From positions 224,896,467-224,960,466 of the forward strand of contig OX336388.2 of NCBI GenBank assembly GCA_946902985.2: 64,000 bases of DNA, read 5' to 3'. This DNA is from Meconema thalassinum. Its lineage: Eukaryota; Arthropoda; Insecta; Orthoptera; Tettigoniidae. Made by a program: the position numbers and the translations under genes. This document shows, piece after piece, positions 1-10,835 of this stretch; the first letter of the stretch is position 1; every line of letters starts with the position of its first letter. A model generated the notes under the pieces. It worked only from the letters and a program-made list of their open reading frames with translations. It ran no database searches and was not told the DNA's origin.

Positions 1-280
1 GGTAGAAGAGGTTAAAAGAGACGCCAAGGAAAGTGGACTCTCAGTGGATGTGAACCACAACAGAAAAGAGTTCAGAAACCGAATTGACAATATCAAGATA
101 TTCGAGGAGAAAACACCTAAAATTAGAGCCTAACTGGTAATATCCGAGGAGGAGCGAAAGATCAGAAGTGAACGAATGAAGAGGTTTTGGGAAGAGAAGA
201 GGAGATAAATCAGAAAGCCTTAGGTTCCATGCGGTCCACAGGCGGCCAAATTCGGAAGAAAGAAAGAAATAATGAAAGAA
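1..280 (+). pseudogene. LINE 3' end (ORF2 C-terminus), truncated
   Basis: The last part of a non-LTR retrotransposon ORF reads from base 2 to a stop at 206-208. It has one in-frame TAA (131-133) and ends in the basic motif MKRFWEEKRR. The same C-terminal style (a charged stretch, then RxFWEExRx) recurs at 31130-31234. The 3' UTR with a GAAAGAAAGAAATA tail resembles the one at 13915-13965. The element starts outside the window. The clade cannot be assigned from this fragment. Confidence 0.6.
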
Positions 281-620
281 TGCAACACGGTAACCATGGT
301 AACAGAATCTCACAGGTCCATCTATTTCTGTAAGACGCAATGCAATGCCAATTATTACATTACTGTGAAAGTTTCCAGACGGTTATAAGGTTATCACTGA
401 ACCAACATAAGCTGTAAAATTCATCAATACATACAGTATAATGCGCTTAAGGGGGTCAAGGGGCACTCGAGAATTTTTTCACGCAATTTTCACGTGTGAG
501 TGTGGTACGAAAGTTATTTTTCACCCGACTATAAATGGTCTCCGAAAACCACATTTAAAGGCCCATAAATTAACAGTGTCTGTGTTGTTCCCAGAAAACT
601 AACTTCGCTCTGATATACCT
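278..620 (-). repeat. R53 interspersed repeat fragment
   Basis: On the minus strand this matches 53110-53400, including the TTAAGGGGGTCAAGGGG-type tract and the stretch containing GGTAACCATGGTAAC. The family is unclassified and no coding content is seen. Confidence 0.6.
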
Positions 621-744
621 ATGAAGGAATGACAAACCCCTAACCACTGCACCAGTAGCTGAATTGATAAAGTCTGATTATTCATACCAAGGATAAATCA
701 GTCATAACATTCATGATTGAGATTTTGCTAAGTGTACTCTTTAC

Positions 745-776
745 AACTAGAATATTCGCGGGCGAAGCCATGACGG
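745..776 (-). repeat. Terminal fragment of the CTAGC/CTTCGCCC repeat family
   Basis: The minus strand reads ACTAGCATTACCCGTCATGG then CTTCGCCCGCG. This resembles the 5' ends of the elements at 53767 (+) and 43388 (-). Only the terminus is present. Confidence 0.35.
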
Positions 777-821
777 GTAATGCTAGTCATTATTACTATT
801 ATTGTTATTATTATTTCCATT

Positions 822-892
822 AAAGCCAAACTCGACCACTACCACACAATTATTCTCCCAGAGGCACTTTATGCCATTGAGACGTCATTGTT
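822..892 (+). pseudogene. LINE ORF fragment (post-RT region)
   Basis: A short reading KxKLDHYHTIILPEALYA corresponds to KLRQYKTAILPEVTYA at 30715-30765. It is a piece of the region just downstream of the reverse transcriptase domain of the same LINE group. It abuts a truncated R720 copy. Confidence 0.45.
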
Positions 893-904
893 AATCATCA
901 GCAT

Positions 905-1077
905 CAAAGACATCGGGGCCGGAGGAGAACAAGAGTTGACCAAGGAAGGTCGACAGGAAAGATCACAAAAAGGAGCCCGGCAAAAATAAGGGGAATCAAT
1001 ACCGGGCTTAGCTGGGATCCCGTGGTCGCCAAGCCATGTCCAATTAGACGTGAGCCCCTGCGGGGAGCAAAGTGAAA
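905..1077 (-). mobile_element. R720 retroposon, 5' fragment
   Basis: The minus strand begins GCAGGGGCTCACGTC and contains the TGGTCAACTCTTGTTCTC block seen in the other R720 copies (15623, 17116, 57577, 61584). It covers only the first ~170 bp and is truncated at 905. Confidence 0.65.
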
Positions 1078-1099
1078 GTGTTGTGTATATGGCAATAAT

Positions 1100-1555
1100 A
1101 ATAATAACTTAGCTTGAATAGTTCCTTTTCAACATAAATGGGCTGTTGACTCTTAAAACGGTGTAGGATTCGCATGTTCTTTTGAATTAACTATGCTGAT
1201 AAATTACCGCGTCGAGTAATTAGTGAGAATATTATATTCGCGTGTTTCAGTAAGTCTGTTAATTTTATTATAATGATGTGATAATTCGACTACATTCATA
1301 AATCATAGAAAGCTACAGCACATATTAGAATGGTGCAGGGTATAATTATATAGCCACATTTTATATTTATAAACTGCACACCTCGATCGGTACAGGCCAA
1401 AATTAGACAGGCAACAAAACAAGCAGACACCTCGCAGGTACAGTATACAGAGTCACGCGTTAATAATAATCGTTACTTGTCACGGTTACGTCACCTTTTC
1501 TAACAGTAACGTAAAGACTCGTTTCTTTCTAAAGATGGAACGATCTGGTGCTTAT
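1100..1555. other. No recognised feature
   Basis: AT-rich unique sequence. No open frame of note, no tandem structure and no match to other parts of the window. Confidence 0.5.
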
Positions 1556-1744
1556 TTTTTCTTAGCCTACCTTCGCGATTTTTGCAAAAAATGAAAGTAG
1601 ACCTATGAGATCTACACAGGGCCAAAAATTCTATGTCTGTCTGTGGTCTGTGTGTCTGTGAGTGTGTGTACTCAGAATGTCTGTCCCCCCCTATCGATTT
1701 GATTACGGTGACACCGAATTGAACGAAATTTGGTACAGAGGTAG

Positions 1745-2975
1745 TGTAACGTGTTTTTCGAGGGTATTTTACGCCACAGACATAAGTCAGTAGGAAGCCA
1801 TTCTATATTTATTTACGCGGCAAATTGTTCAGCCAAGAGAAGTTTGCATGTAACTTATTATTATTATTAAGGTATTTTTGGAGCGTTTTTATATAAGATT
1901 ATAAGTATACAGATAGGTTTTCAATGTTATAGAAAACACTATCAAGCGAATTATTACGAACAACATTATCGCGGAAAATTATGTGATTAACGGAATTTTA
2001 CAGATTTTTGTCAGTTAGAGTTTGTTGAGAGAGATGAGTCACTGGGAATTCGGCTTCAGGCTTATTCTTGTCGAGAAGCGTGACGCAAGCGGGGTTGCTG
2101 CATCAAGAAAAGGCGAAATGGCCTGGACCGGTAATCGACATCATCGCCGCGCCGAGTGTAATGACCCGGAGGTGGAGAGTATCGCGTGGTGGCTCAGCCA
2201 ATCAGAGAAGGGCGGGCGAGGAGAAGACGGCTACAGAGAGGGGATGCGACGAGTGCATATATGGTTTGCGCACCGAGGAGGCAGGGCGATTATCTTTGTA
2301 AAACTTGACCGTTGTGGTTGCTCGTGTGGTTGGTTCCGGTGTGAACGGACCATAAATTATCATATCTACAAATATATCTTCAACTGACGAAGAAGATGAC
2401 GACGTCCAGAAGGCTGTGGGAAGCTCTCTTCAGCATCCAGTACGAGGGAAATGCTTCGGCAATTTCCAATGGTAAGCGCGAATGACTCAGAACTACATAA
2501 TCTCTCGTTTCTTTGTTTCATATTCAGAATTTCAGTAACTTCATAGCTTGGGAATAATAGTAAAATCAGTAATTCATCCGACTCCGTTTTCACGTAATTC
2601 TCTAGCGGTAAGATTCAAATCGTAACGCTCCAACTTAAAATTTATTATTATTATTAATGTTGCCATACTTGTGTTTTTTATATATAATAAATTCATTTCT
2701 TTTAACCATGCAATCTTTGCTTTCAGTAGGTAGCATTAGATATAGACCAAATTCCTTCTCCTGATACAATTGTTAGTTGGGTTAATGATCAAATCATACC
2801 ACGATCTGAGAGTAAAGATTCTTGAAGGTGTTCTACCAGAGCTAAGTGTTGTTAAATATAAATTTAGATTTCAACATAGCGTTGAGGTCTTGGCGCCCAT
2901 TAATACAACATATCTTAGTGAGAGTAAACATTACATTTGTACACCCCATCAGTGACGGCCAGTAAAACGGTTACA
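1745..2975 (+). mobile_element. Solo LTR of an LTR retrotransposon
   Basis: The segment starts TGTAACG and ends GGTTACA (TG...CA ends with short inverted repeats TGTAAC/GTTACA). It is flanked by a 4-bp duplication, GTAG, at 1741-1744 and 2976-2979. Removing it restores the HINE sequence (ACAGAGGTAG then AACTAACAAAG). Internally there is a GC- and CpG-rich stretch with CCAAT, GC-box and TATA-like sequences, then AATAAA at 2686-2691, the order expected for an LTR (U3-R-U5). A 4-bp TSD is common in Ty3/gypsy-type elements, but the family is not identified. No internal region or second LTR is present, so recombination between LTRs probably removed the body. Confidence 0.72.
2195..2265 (+). promoter_or_regulatory. 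LTR core promoter (CCAAT, GC box, TATA-like)
   Basis: CCAAT at 2198-2202, GGGCGGG at 2210-2216 and ATATAT at 2257-2262 lie in sequence order inside the solo LTR. The polyadenylation signal AATAAA follows at 2686-2691. A GGTAAGC that could serve as a splice donor lies near 2471. Motif-level evidence only. Confidence 0.45.
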
Positions 2976-4001
2976 GTAGAACTAACAAAGAGCACCTTAA
3001 TGTCATGTTTTATATCGCCTACATCTTGACGGAAACGTAATGGCGGTCACCCAAATGTTCAAAGCTTAAATCAAATTACGAATAACCTAATCATCCGATC
3101 TCTACCAAATGGTGCAACAACATATATTTATTTGGCGAGCGTCTTTTGACTAAACTACGCAATAATTTGCAGATGGCGACCATGTATGTGTGCAAATCGA
3201 TTCCCCCTATCTATTCAAACACGGTCAAGCCGAATTGAACAAAATTTGCTACAGAGGTAGCTCTAGCAAAGGTCATCTCAGTGTCATGTATTATATCGCC
3301 ACCATCTTGACGGAAACGTAATGGCGGCACCCAAATATTCAAAGCTTCAATCAGATTACGACTAATCTAATCATCCGATCTCTACCAAATTTTGCAACAA
3401 CATACCTTTTTGTGGGAAGCATATTTTGACTGAACTACATGGTCATTAGCCCAATAGTTTGCAGATAGCGGCCATGTATGTGTGCAAATCGATTCCCCCT
3501 ATCTATTCAAACACGGTGAAACCGAATTGAACAAAATTTGGTACAGAGGTAGCACTAGCAAAGGGCACCTCAGGGCCGCCATCTTGACGGAAACGTAATG
3601 GCGGCCACTCAAATGTTAAAAGCTTAAATCAAATTACGACCAACCTATTCATCTGATCTCTACCAAATTTTCCAACAGCATACCTTTATGTGGGGAGCAT
3701 ATTTTGACCAAACTAAAAGATCATCAGCCCAATAGTTTGCAGATGGCGGCCATGTATGTGTGCAAAACGATTCCCCATATCAATTCAAACACGGTGAAAC
3801 CGAATTGAATGATTTTTTTTACAGAGGTAGCACTAGCAAAGTTCACCTCATATTCATGTTTAATATCCGTATAGCACGTTGTATTTCAACAAGCTACTAC
3901 AACCAACATTCAATTATACTCCTTGAAAGGGACAAAGCGTTATAACAATACTCATGGATTTATCAGAAAGTAGGCTATATGTTCTTTACTGAACATCTTG
4001 T

Positions 4002-5034
4002 TTCATCTGGTATTTATTCATTTGTTTATTTTTAATAACTTATAATTATTTAATTATCTTGTTATTTATTTATTCATTTTTGATTATTATTTATTTTTAA
4101 TTTATTTATTCATTTATTTAATTATTGTTTATTTATTTATCTTATATTAATTACAGTAATTTATTTACTTATTTATTTCTCTATTTATTTTATTAGTTAT
4201 TATTTAATTTATTTACTCAAATTTTTATTTATAAGTTTTTTAAATTATTTATTAGTTTATTCATCTTGTATTTATTTATTACATTATTTATTCATAAATT
4301 TAATTATTCAATTGTTCATTAATTTGTGTGTCTCTTTATTGCGAATTGACCACTACAATGTCATTATTTCTGCCTTGTAAGTAATGTCCTCTACCTTCGG
4401 TATTCCTTCATACTTTCACTGTGCTGCTGCCTATGGTTTTCCGTCTAAGCTCTTCAGGTCTGTGTAGTATTTATCTCATCTTGAAACCCTTCCACTGTTT
4501 CGAAACGTATCATTTTCTAACATTTGGGCATCCGGGATGTTAGATCTTCGAAGGTCTTTCCGAGATTCTTTAATCCATGATCTAGTGGTTTTCTTTTTCC
4601 AGAAGTAGTCAAATAACTGTTTGCTTAATTTGGAAATATAGCCTCTGTTACCTAATTATTCATTTATTTATTTATTAGTTTATTTCATTAGGCTGTTTAC
4701 TTTTAATGTATTTATTATAATAGGCTATCTATCTTATATTTATTTATTTATTTACTTTGTTATTTATTTATCTTTTAAATGTTTTTATTAATATGTTTTA
4801 ATTTATTTATTTATCTTATATTTATTTATATTAATTATTTTTTTAAAATTTATTTACATTAATCAATTTCTTAATTAATTTCTTTATTTATTAGTTTATT
4901 TCTTAATCTTATATTTATTTGTTCATTATTAATTAATTAATTAATTGTTAATTGACTTAATTATTCAATTTTCAATTTATGTATGTATTTATTTATTTAT
5001 TTATTTATTTATTTACTTGTCTATTATTCAATTA
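4002..5034. repeat. Degenerate (TTTA)n AT-rich tract
   Basis: About 1 kb of imperfect ATTT/TTTA repeats, split by a LINE fragment at ~4345-4640. Nothing coding apart from that fragment. Confidence 0.8.
4345..4640 (-). pseudogene. LINE ORF2 C-terminal fragment
   Basis: Read on the minus strand, there is a recognisable but broken LINE C-terminus: WIKESRKDLRRSNI followed by a charged tail. The motif W(L/I)KE.RxDL.xxNI also underlies the fragments at 1-208, 13675-13965 and 32426-32960. Stops and frameshifts show decay. It sits inside the (TTTA)n tract, so it probably inserted there. Confidence 0.5.
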
Positions 5035-5037
5035 TGT

Positions 5038-5335
5038 GGGATTGCCGACCCCGTGGTGTTGGGGTATTGCGCCTGCCTCTCACCCGGAGGTCAGGGATTT
5101 TAGAGACTGACGAGAGGGCCGGAACAGAGTGCACTCAGCCTCGTGAGGACAATTGAGTAGCTGTCTGACAGTGAGGCAGCGCCCCGATTGCGAAAACCAA
5201 GATCAACGGCCGAGGGACCCGATGCGCTGATCACGCGTCACCCCAATATCTGCAGGCCAATTGGCTGGGCAGCGGTCACTTGGTAGGCCTAGGCCCTTCA
5301 CGGGCTGTAGTGCCAAGGGTTATATTATTATTATA
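5038..5335 (+). mobile_element. SINE S1 (tRNA-headed), degraded head
   Basis: The head CCCCGTGGTGTTGGGGTA contains an A-box-like sequence. Part of the B-box region, present in the copies at 50385 and 59733, is deleted here. The body contains CTCAGCCTCGTGAGGACAAT and AACGGCCGAGGGACCCGATG. It ends GGGCTGTAGTGCCAAGGG followed by an ATT-rich tail. Confidence 0.75.
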
Positions 5336-5344
5336 TATATGGGA

Positions 5345-5552
5345 TTGATTCTTACCTCAGCCATCCTGAAAGTGGTTTTCCGAGGTTTCCCACCTCTACT
5401 CCTGGCAAATACTGGGATGCTTCCTAGCTTAAGGCTACGGCTGCTTTCTTCCCAATTCCTCACCTGAATTATAAATACACAATACTCTACTACAGACATC
5501 ATAATACAACAGGTTATCAGAGAAATTCTACACTCAGCCAAGTACACGTGGT
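5345..5552 (+). mobile_element. SINE S3 body/3' fragment
   Basis: It carries the core GGTTTTCCGAGGTTTCCCA and the CAGGCAAAT-like block (here CTGGCAAAT), then CTCACCTGAATTATAAATAC. This matches the complement of the S3 copies at 52438 and 59265. The tRNA-like head is missing. Confidence 0.55.
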
Positions 5553-5629
5553 AAAAATGACCATTATGTTCAAGCCTACCAAATGAAACAACAACAAGAT
5601 TTTTATCTTTTTCTACTTTTGATTACGTT

Positions 5630-6315
5630 AAACCGGACGTTCAGATAATCGAGGTTCAGATATTTGGGGTTCGTATAATTGGTGAACGGATTATCGGGGC
5701 TTGGATAATAGAGGTTAAATAATTGGGTTCATATGATCGGTGAACGGATTATCGGGGCTCGGATAATTGATGTTCAATAATTGGGTTCGTATAATCGGTC
5801 GGCGTCTGAACCAAGACTTGGAAATTCTCAGTATCATCAAAAGGAGAAAATTAGAATACTTTGGTCATTTCATGCGCTACAACAAATACCACCTCTTGCA
5901 ATTAATTGTCCAAGGGAAGATTGATGACATTAGGGGTCCAGGATGCAGACGAATATCCTGGCTAAGGAACTTAAGCCAGTGGTTCCGACTGAATACAGTG
6001 ACACTGTTTAGAACAGCTATGGACAAACAGCAGATCATCGCCAATGTTCTTGGAGGATGAGGCAATTGAAGAAGAAGAAGAGGATGAAATATAATCGGTG
6101 AACGGATTATTGGGGCTCGGATATTCGAGGTTTAATAATTGGATTCGTATGATCGGTGAACGTATTATCAGGGCTCGGATAATCGAGGTTCAAAAATCGG
6201 GGGTCGTATAATCTGTGAACGGATTATCGGGGCTCGGATAATTGAGGTTCAGATAATCTGATTCGGTTAATTGGGATTCAGATATTCGTAGTTTGGATGA
6301 ACGGGACTTAAGTGT
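5630..6315 (+). repeat. 58-bp minisatellite
   Basis: Direct repeats containing GTGAACGGATTATCGGGGCT and GGATAATYGAGGTTC. The GAACGGA anchors are at 5684, 5742, 6100, 6158 (GAACGTA) and 6217, a spacing of 58-59 bp once the LINE insertion at 5800-6089 is removed. The monomer resembles terminal sequence typical of pogo/Tigger elements. Confidence 0.8.
5800..6089 (+). pseudogene. 5'-truncated LINE insertion in the minisatellite
   Basis: An open stretch to the stop at 6058-6060 encodes a LINE C-terminus with RRKLEYFGHFMRYNKYHLLQ and GKIDDIRGPGCRRISWLRNL. This is the post-RT region in which a YxGHxxR motif is followed by GRRRxSWL. A GAAGAAGAAGAAGAGG tail follows. A perfect 10-bp TSD, TATAATCGGT (5790-5799 and 6090-6099), proves target-primed insertion. 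The frame is still open across ~85 codons, so the insertion is moderately recent. Confidence 0.75.
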
Positions 6316-6515
6316 AATCCTGTTTACTATTGAACTAAGTTAAATGTTTAGATAGTGCCCAGTTCAAGTCCTCCCGCAGGTAATGTATTGTGGGATAGAG
6401 GTCTCTATATTAACCACCTGTCATTTCGGAGAAATTTCATGCTGAAGAGCAAGTATTTCTAAAAATCAAATATTATATACGTATCTACTTGACGTAATGT
6501 GTTGGATAATATTTA

Positions 6516-7000
6516 AATAGTACATTAAGCAACGAGCCTATAATGACAATAATTAAGACACGAGTATGTTTATAAAACGAGCGTATGTGAGTTTTATAAT
6601 TTCCATACGAGTGTCTTAATTACCATTCTAGGCGAGTTGCATACGACTGTTTATGTTCGACGATAATTATTATAACTATTTTATGTTCGAACATAAATAT
6701 TCAAAAATATCTGTCGGGATTTCGCCAGTTTTATGTACTGAACAGAGCGCATGAGACGCAGAGAATGCCTTGTATTTGACCATGGCCTCCTCGATTGCCC
6801 CACTATGACACTAGGCCAGGCAGTGAAATTTAAATTAGAAGGCCGTGGACTTCAGGGCATCTAATTATCGAATTGGTCAAACAACTGTTTCTTGAGCTCT
6901 GATTGGTGGGAGAAACTGTTTCATAATGAAAAATAGTGTTATAATGAGGCTCATATTATAGTACAGGTTTCTGACATATAATAGTCAGGGTCGAACATAA
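6516..7000 (+). repeat. PAL repeat, copy 1 (hairpin-bearing)
   Basis: It starts with an imperfect palindrome (6528-6640; arms GCAACGAGCC... and ...GGCGAGTTGC) and continues to AGTCAGGGTCGAACATAA. It is the inverse of the copies at 12547-13190 and 13190-13645. No coding content was seen and the class is unknown. Confidence 0.7.
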
Positions 7001-7089
7001 AAGAATTAAAACTTAAATCATTAACAATTTTAATGTGTAAAAATAAAATATAAATTTTGAAATAAAAATAAAATTTTAAAAATAAATAA

Positions 7090-8952
7090 ACAAGATGTTC
7101 AGTAAAGAACATATAGCCTACTTTCTCCTAAATGCATGGGTATTGTTATAACTCTTTGTCCTTTTCAAAGAGTATGATTGAATATTGGTTGTAGTAGCTT
7201 GTTGAAATACAACGTGCTATAGGGATATTAAACATGAATATGAGGTGCCCTTTGCTAGTGCTACCTCTGTACCAAATTTCGTTCAATTCGGTTTCACCGT
7301 GTTTGAATTGATAGGGGAAATCGATTTGCACACATACTTGGCCACCATCTGCAAACTATTGGGCTGATGTTCTTGCAGTTAGGTCAGAATATGTTTCCCA
7401 CATAAAGATATGGTGTTGCAAAATTTGGTAGAGACTAGATTATTAGGTTGGTCGTAATTACATTTTAGCTTTTAACATTTGGGTGGCCGCGATTACGTTT
7501 CCGTCAAGATAGCGGTGATATAAAACATGAAACTGAGGTGCCCTTTGCTAGTGCTACCTCTGTACCAAATTTCGTTCTTTCGGTTCCACCGTGTTCGAAT
7601 TAATAGGGGGAATCAATTTTGACATAAAGATGGCCGCCTTCCGCAAACTATTAGGCTAATGACCTATTAGATTGGTCAAAGGATGCTCCCTCCATAAAGG
7701 TATGTTGTTGCAAAGTTTGGTAGAGATCGGATGGTTATGTTAGTCGTAATTTGATTTAAGCTTTAAACATTCGTGTGGCCGCCATTACGTTTCTGTCAAT
7801 ATGGCGGCGATATTAATCATGACACTGAGATGCCCTTTGCTAGTGCTATCTCTGTACCAAATTTCGTTCCATTCGGTTTCACCGTGTTTGAATTAATAGG
7901 GGGAATCGATTCTGACACAAAGATGGCCGCCATCCGCAAACTATTAGGCGAATGGCCTATTAGACTGGTCAAAGGATGCTCCCTCCATAATGGTACGTAG
8001 TTGAAAAATTTGGTAGAGATCGGATGATTAGGTTAATCGTAATTTGATTTAAGCTTTGAACATTCGTGTGGCCGCCATTACGTTTCAGTCAAGATGGCGG
8101 CGATATAAAACATGACACTGAGGTGCCCTTTGCTAGTGCTACCTCTGAACCAAATTTCGTTCATTCGGTTCCACCGTGTTCGAATTAATAGGGGGAATCA
8201 ATTTTGACATATAGATGGCCGCCATCCGCAAACTATTAGGCGAATGACCTATTAGATTGGTCAAAGGATGCTCCCTCCATAAAGGTATGTAGTTGCAAAA
8301 TTTGGTAGAGATCGGATGATTAGGTTAATCGTAATTTGATTTAAGCTTTGAACATTCGTGTGGCCGCCATTACGTTTCAGTCAAGATGGCGGCGATATAA
8401 AACATGACACTGAGGTGCCCTTTGCTAGTGCTACCTCTGTACCAAATTTCGTTCCATTCGGTTTCACCGTGTTTGAATTAATAGGGGGAATTGATTTTCA
8501 CACAAAGATGGCCGCCATCCACAAACTGTCAAACTAATGACCTAGTCATTTGGTCAAAGGATGATTCCTCTATAAAGGTATGTTGTTGCAAAATTTGGTA
8601 GAGATCGGATGATAAGGTTAATCGTAATTTGATTTAAGCTATGAACATTTGTGTGGCCGCCATTACGTTTCCGTCAAGATGGCGGCGATATAAAACATTA
8701 CACTGAGGTGTCCTTTGCTAGTGCTACCTTTGTACCAAATTTCGTTCAATTCGCATTCACCGTGTTCGAATTGATAGGGGGGGGGGGGACAGACATTCAG
8801 AGTACACACACTCACACACACACACACAGACACACACACACACAGACTCACACACACACATACACACACACAGACAGACACACTTTTTTCGCCCTGTGTT
8901 GATCTCATAAGTCTACTTTCATTTTTTGCAAAAATCGAAAGTAGGCTAAAAA
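7090..8952 (+). mobile_element. HINE-like element A2, best-preserved copy
   Basis: It begins ACAAGATGTTCAGTAAAGAAC, a hairpin with GTTC/GAAC arms, followed by ATATAGCCTACTTTC. It ends with a hairpin (GTCTACTTTC...GAAAGTAGGC) and TAAAAAT. AGCCTACTTTC and GAAAGTAGGCT form the subterminal inverted repeat. Between them lie about six 292-bp direct repeats, a G-run and an imperfect CA microsatellite (~8805-8882). No protein is encoded: the short frames (for example 8651-8902) are read-through of the repeats. Confidence 0.65.
7248..8712 (+). repeat. 292-bp tandem array inside HINE A2
   Basis: The anchor CCTTTGCTAGTG recurs at 7248, 7541, 7832, 8126, 8418 and 8711, giving periods of 293, 291, 294, 292 and 293 bp. 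Each complete unit has AAGATGGCGGCGAT or a variant (7801, 8094, 8386, 8679) and most have AGATGGCCGCCAT (7923, 8215). Confidence 0.9.
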
Positions 8953-8955
8953 TAT

Positions 8956-9780
8956 ATGTCAAATTGGCAGGTGAAAAAATAAAGGAAGTAGGAGACTTCT
9001 GTTACTTAGGAAGCAAAATAACCAGTGATGGACGAAGCAAAGAGGATATAAAAAGTAGGTTGGCTAAGGCAAGAAAAGCATTTCAAAAAAAAAAAAAAAG
9101 GAATCTGTTGACATCGAATAGCCTTTGCCTGGAGCGTGGCGCTCTATGGGAGTGAAACTTGGACTGTTGGTGCAGCAGAAAAGAGGAGAATTGAAGCGTT
9201 TGAAATGTGGTGTCACAGGAGAATCATGAAGATCAGATGGGTAGATAGGGTTACAAACGAAGAATTATTAAGACGAGTGGGAGAGGAGAGATGTTTCTGG
9301 CGACTGCTAATGAAGAAAAAGGATAGGTTGGTAGGACATATAGGCCTACTAAACAGCCAGGAATAGCAAGCTTAGTTATGGAAGGAAGGGTTGAGGACAA
9401 GAACTGTAGGGGTAGACCAAGGTTAATATAATGTTAAACAGATTGCCTGGGATGTAGGGTGTGGTAGCTATGTAGAAGGAAGAAGGAGGATTGTAGTTTT
9501 ACGTGACCGTTAATCTTGAGATCATCAGCCACGGTACCTCCCTTTTACGTGGAATCTGAACCACAGGACATGGCAATTCACTTTGAAAATCTCACATGCA
9601 TTGACCGGGAATCGATCCCGGTCCGCAGTGGTGAGAGGCCAACTACTTGACCGCTGAGCCACCATGCCCCCAGCTATGTAGAGATGAAACGACTAACTCA
9701 GGGCAGGGAGGCATGGAGGGCTGCATCAAACTAGTCAAAAGACTGAAGACTCAAACAACAACAACAACAACAACAACATA
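8956..9780 (+). pseudogene. LINE ('YGSETWT' family) 3' end, interrupted by a SINE
   Basis: A C-terminal post-RT segment of a non-LTR retrotransposon: EVGDFCYLGSKITSDGRSKE, then ALYGSETWTVGAAEKRRIEA and FEMWCHRRIMKIRWVDRVTN, ending in a GKxR/EGRVEDKN-like block. It continues after the SINE at 9477-9671 and ends CTGAAGACTCAAACAACAAC with an (AAC)n tail. A frameshift lies at the A-run near 9085. Four other copies occur (43937-44577 minus, 44763-45335, 48786-49284, 59635-60178 minus). The clade is not assigned. Confidence 0.8.
9477..9671 (-). mobile_element. SINE S5 (tRNA-headed)
   Basis: On the minus strand the head has an A-box-like TGGCTCAGCGGTC and a B-box-like GGGATCGATTCCCGG. The body ends GGTCACGTAAAACTACAATC followed by a CTTC-rich tail. 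The 11-bp TSD AGCTATGTAGA (9466-9476, 9672-9682) lies in the LINE, so the SINE is the younger insertion. Confidence 0.85.
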
Positions 9781-9782
9781 TA

Positions 9783-10590
9783 ACAAGTAGTTCCGTGAAG
9801 AACTATACAGCCTATTTTCATATATCCTACTTATGTTAATTGCCTCTATCAACATACAAAATTTCACTTTAATTGTTGTAATAGATTCGTAGATATTGAG
9901 AACCGTCTAAATATTTCTTAAGGTCGCCATTTGGATTGTTGTATGTATAGGCCATATAGTTATGTACTATAAAGAAAAATTATTGCGTAGCTTCATTATT
10001 CAAACTTTCACTTCGATCGCAAAATTACGACACAAGAAACAAAAACTTAATTTTAAAATTTCGCACAGCGCCCATCTTGAGGTTATGTAAACAATTGAAC
10101 TAAATTAGATGCCAGTGCATTAAAATGTGCATAAACATTTGCTGTACCAAGTTTCATTCCGTTTGGAAGATTACATCGCGAGAAAAGTCTATTTAAATTT
10201 TCAACTTCGCTTGGCCACCATGTTCGTTTTGTAGTTAACTGGTTTTTGAAAATCTCACAGATGGATTTCTAGTAGTGCCCTTTATTTCCATACAAAATTT
10301 CAGGGTGATACCGGTAATAGTTTCACAGATATTTAATGGTGGTGAAATATTTCGCACAGCCGCCATGTTGGATTGGTGAGACGTGATACAATTTGAAGGG
10401 CACGGTCGTGGTTGCCAGAAATGGTGCTAAGATCTTACCGAGTTTCATCGAAATAGCTCCAGCCTTTTAGATTTTATTAGGGGGGGGGGGGTGTACACAC
10501 ACGAATCACACACACACGCACACACAGACACACTGACAAAATGTGATCTCATAAGCTTCTTTTTTCATAAAATGAAAATAGGCTAAAAAT
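9783..10590 (+). mobile_element. HINE-like element B1
   Basis: It starts ACAAGTAGTTCCGTGAAGAA with AGCCTATTTTC and ends ATGAAAATAGGCTAAAAAT. CCAT motifs (complement of the ATGG motif) lie at 9927, 10072, 10218 and 10363, i.e. 145, 146 and 145 bp apart. A G-run (10480-10490) and CACACACAC follow. No coding potential. Confidence 0.6.
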
Positions 10591-10750
10591 TAAAATACTG
10601 AACATAACTATAAAAATTATGTAAATAATTGTAAAAATCAATTCAAAATTACTTAATTATTAAAATCAATGAAAATATCAAAATTAAATCTATAAGAACT
10701 TAAATTAAAAATAAATATATTAACATTAAAATTAGAGAAACAAAAATACA

Positions 10751-10752
10751 TT

Positions 10753-10812
<60 letters not shown>
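10751..10812. repeat. (AAT)n microsatellite
   Basis: About 20 uninterrupted AAT/ATA units between HINE B1 and HINE C1. The preceding 10591-10750 is plain AT-rich sequence. Confidence 0.95.
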
Positions 10813-10813
<1 letters not shown>

Positions 10814-10835
10814 TAAAAACAAATAAAAGTAGAAA

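Larger units (their letters stand above)
1563..4001 (-). mobile_element. HINE-like element A1 (Helentron-type, non-autonomous)
   Basis: On the minus strand it runs from the ACAAGATGTTC hairpin end (4001) to the terminal hairpin whose arms are CTACTTTC and GAAAGTAG (1563-1611). Inside are ~280-291 bp direct repeats (each restarting near 3184, 3474 and 3752), a CA/TG microsatellite (~1640-1672) and CATCTTGACGG, the degenerate complement of the AAGATGGCGGC motif. A solo LTR interrupts it at 1745-2975. Subterminal inverted repeats, a terminal hairpin and internal tandem repeats are the described layout of HINE/DINE-1 elements mobilised by Helentrons; assignment here is by structure only. Confidence 0.6.

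Noticed and set aside
2022..2387. 121-codon frame, GC-rich, as a possible gene
   Set aside because: It lies wholly in the solo LTR promoter region and shows no domain; its length reflects GC content.
2396..2472. ATG-initiated first exon followed by GGTAAGC splice donor
   Set aside because: Position inside the LTR explains promoter and donor better (LTR leader); two frames are equally open and neither product is recognised.
8651..8962. Thr/His-rich and Cys/Val-rich frames
   Set aside because: Translations of the CA microsatellite in HINE A2.
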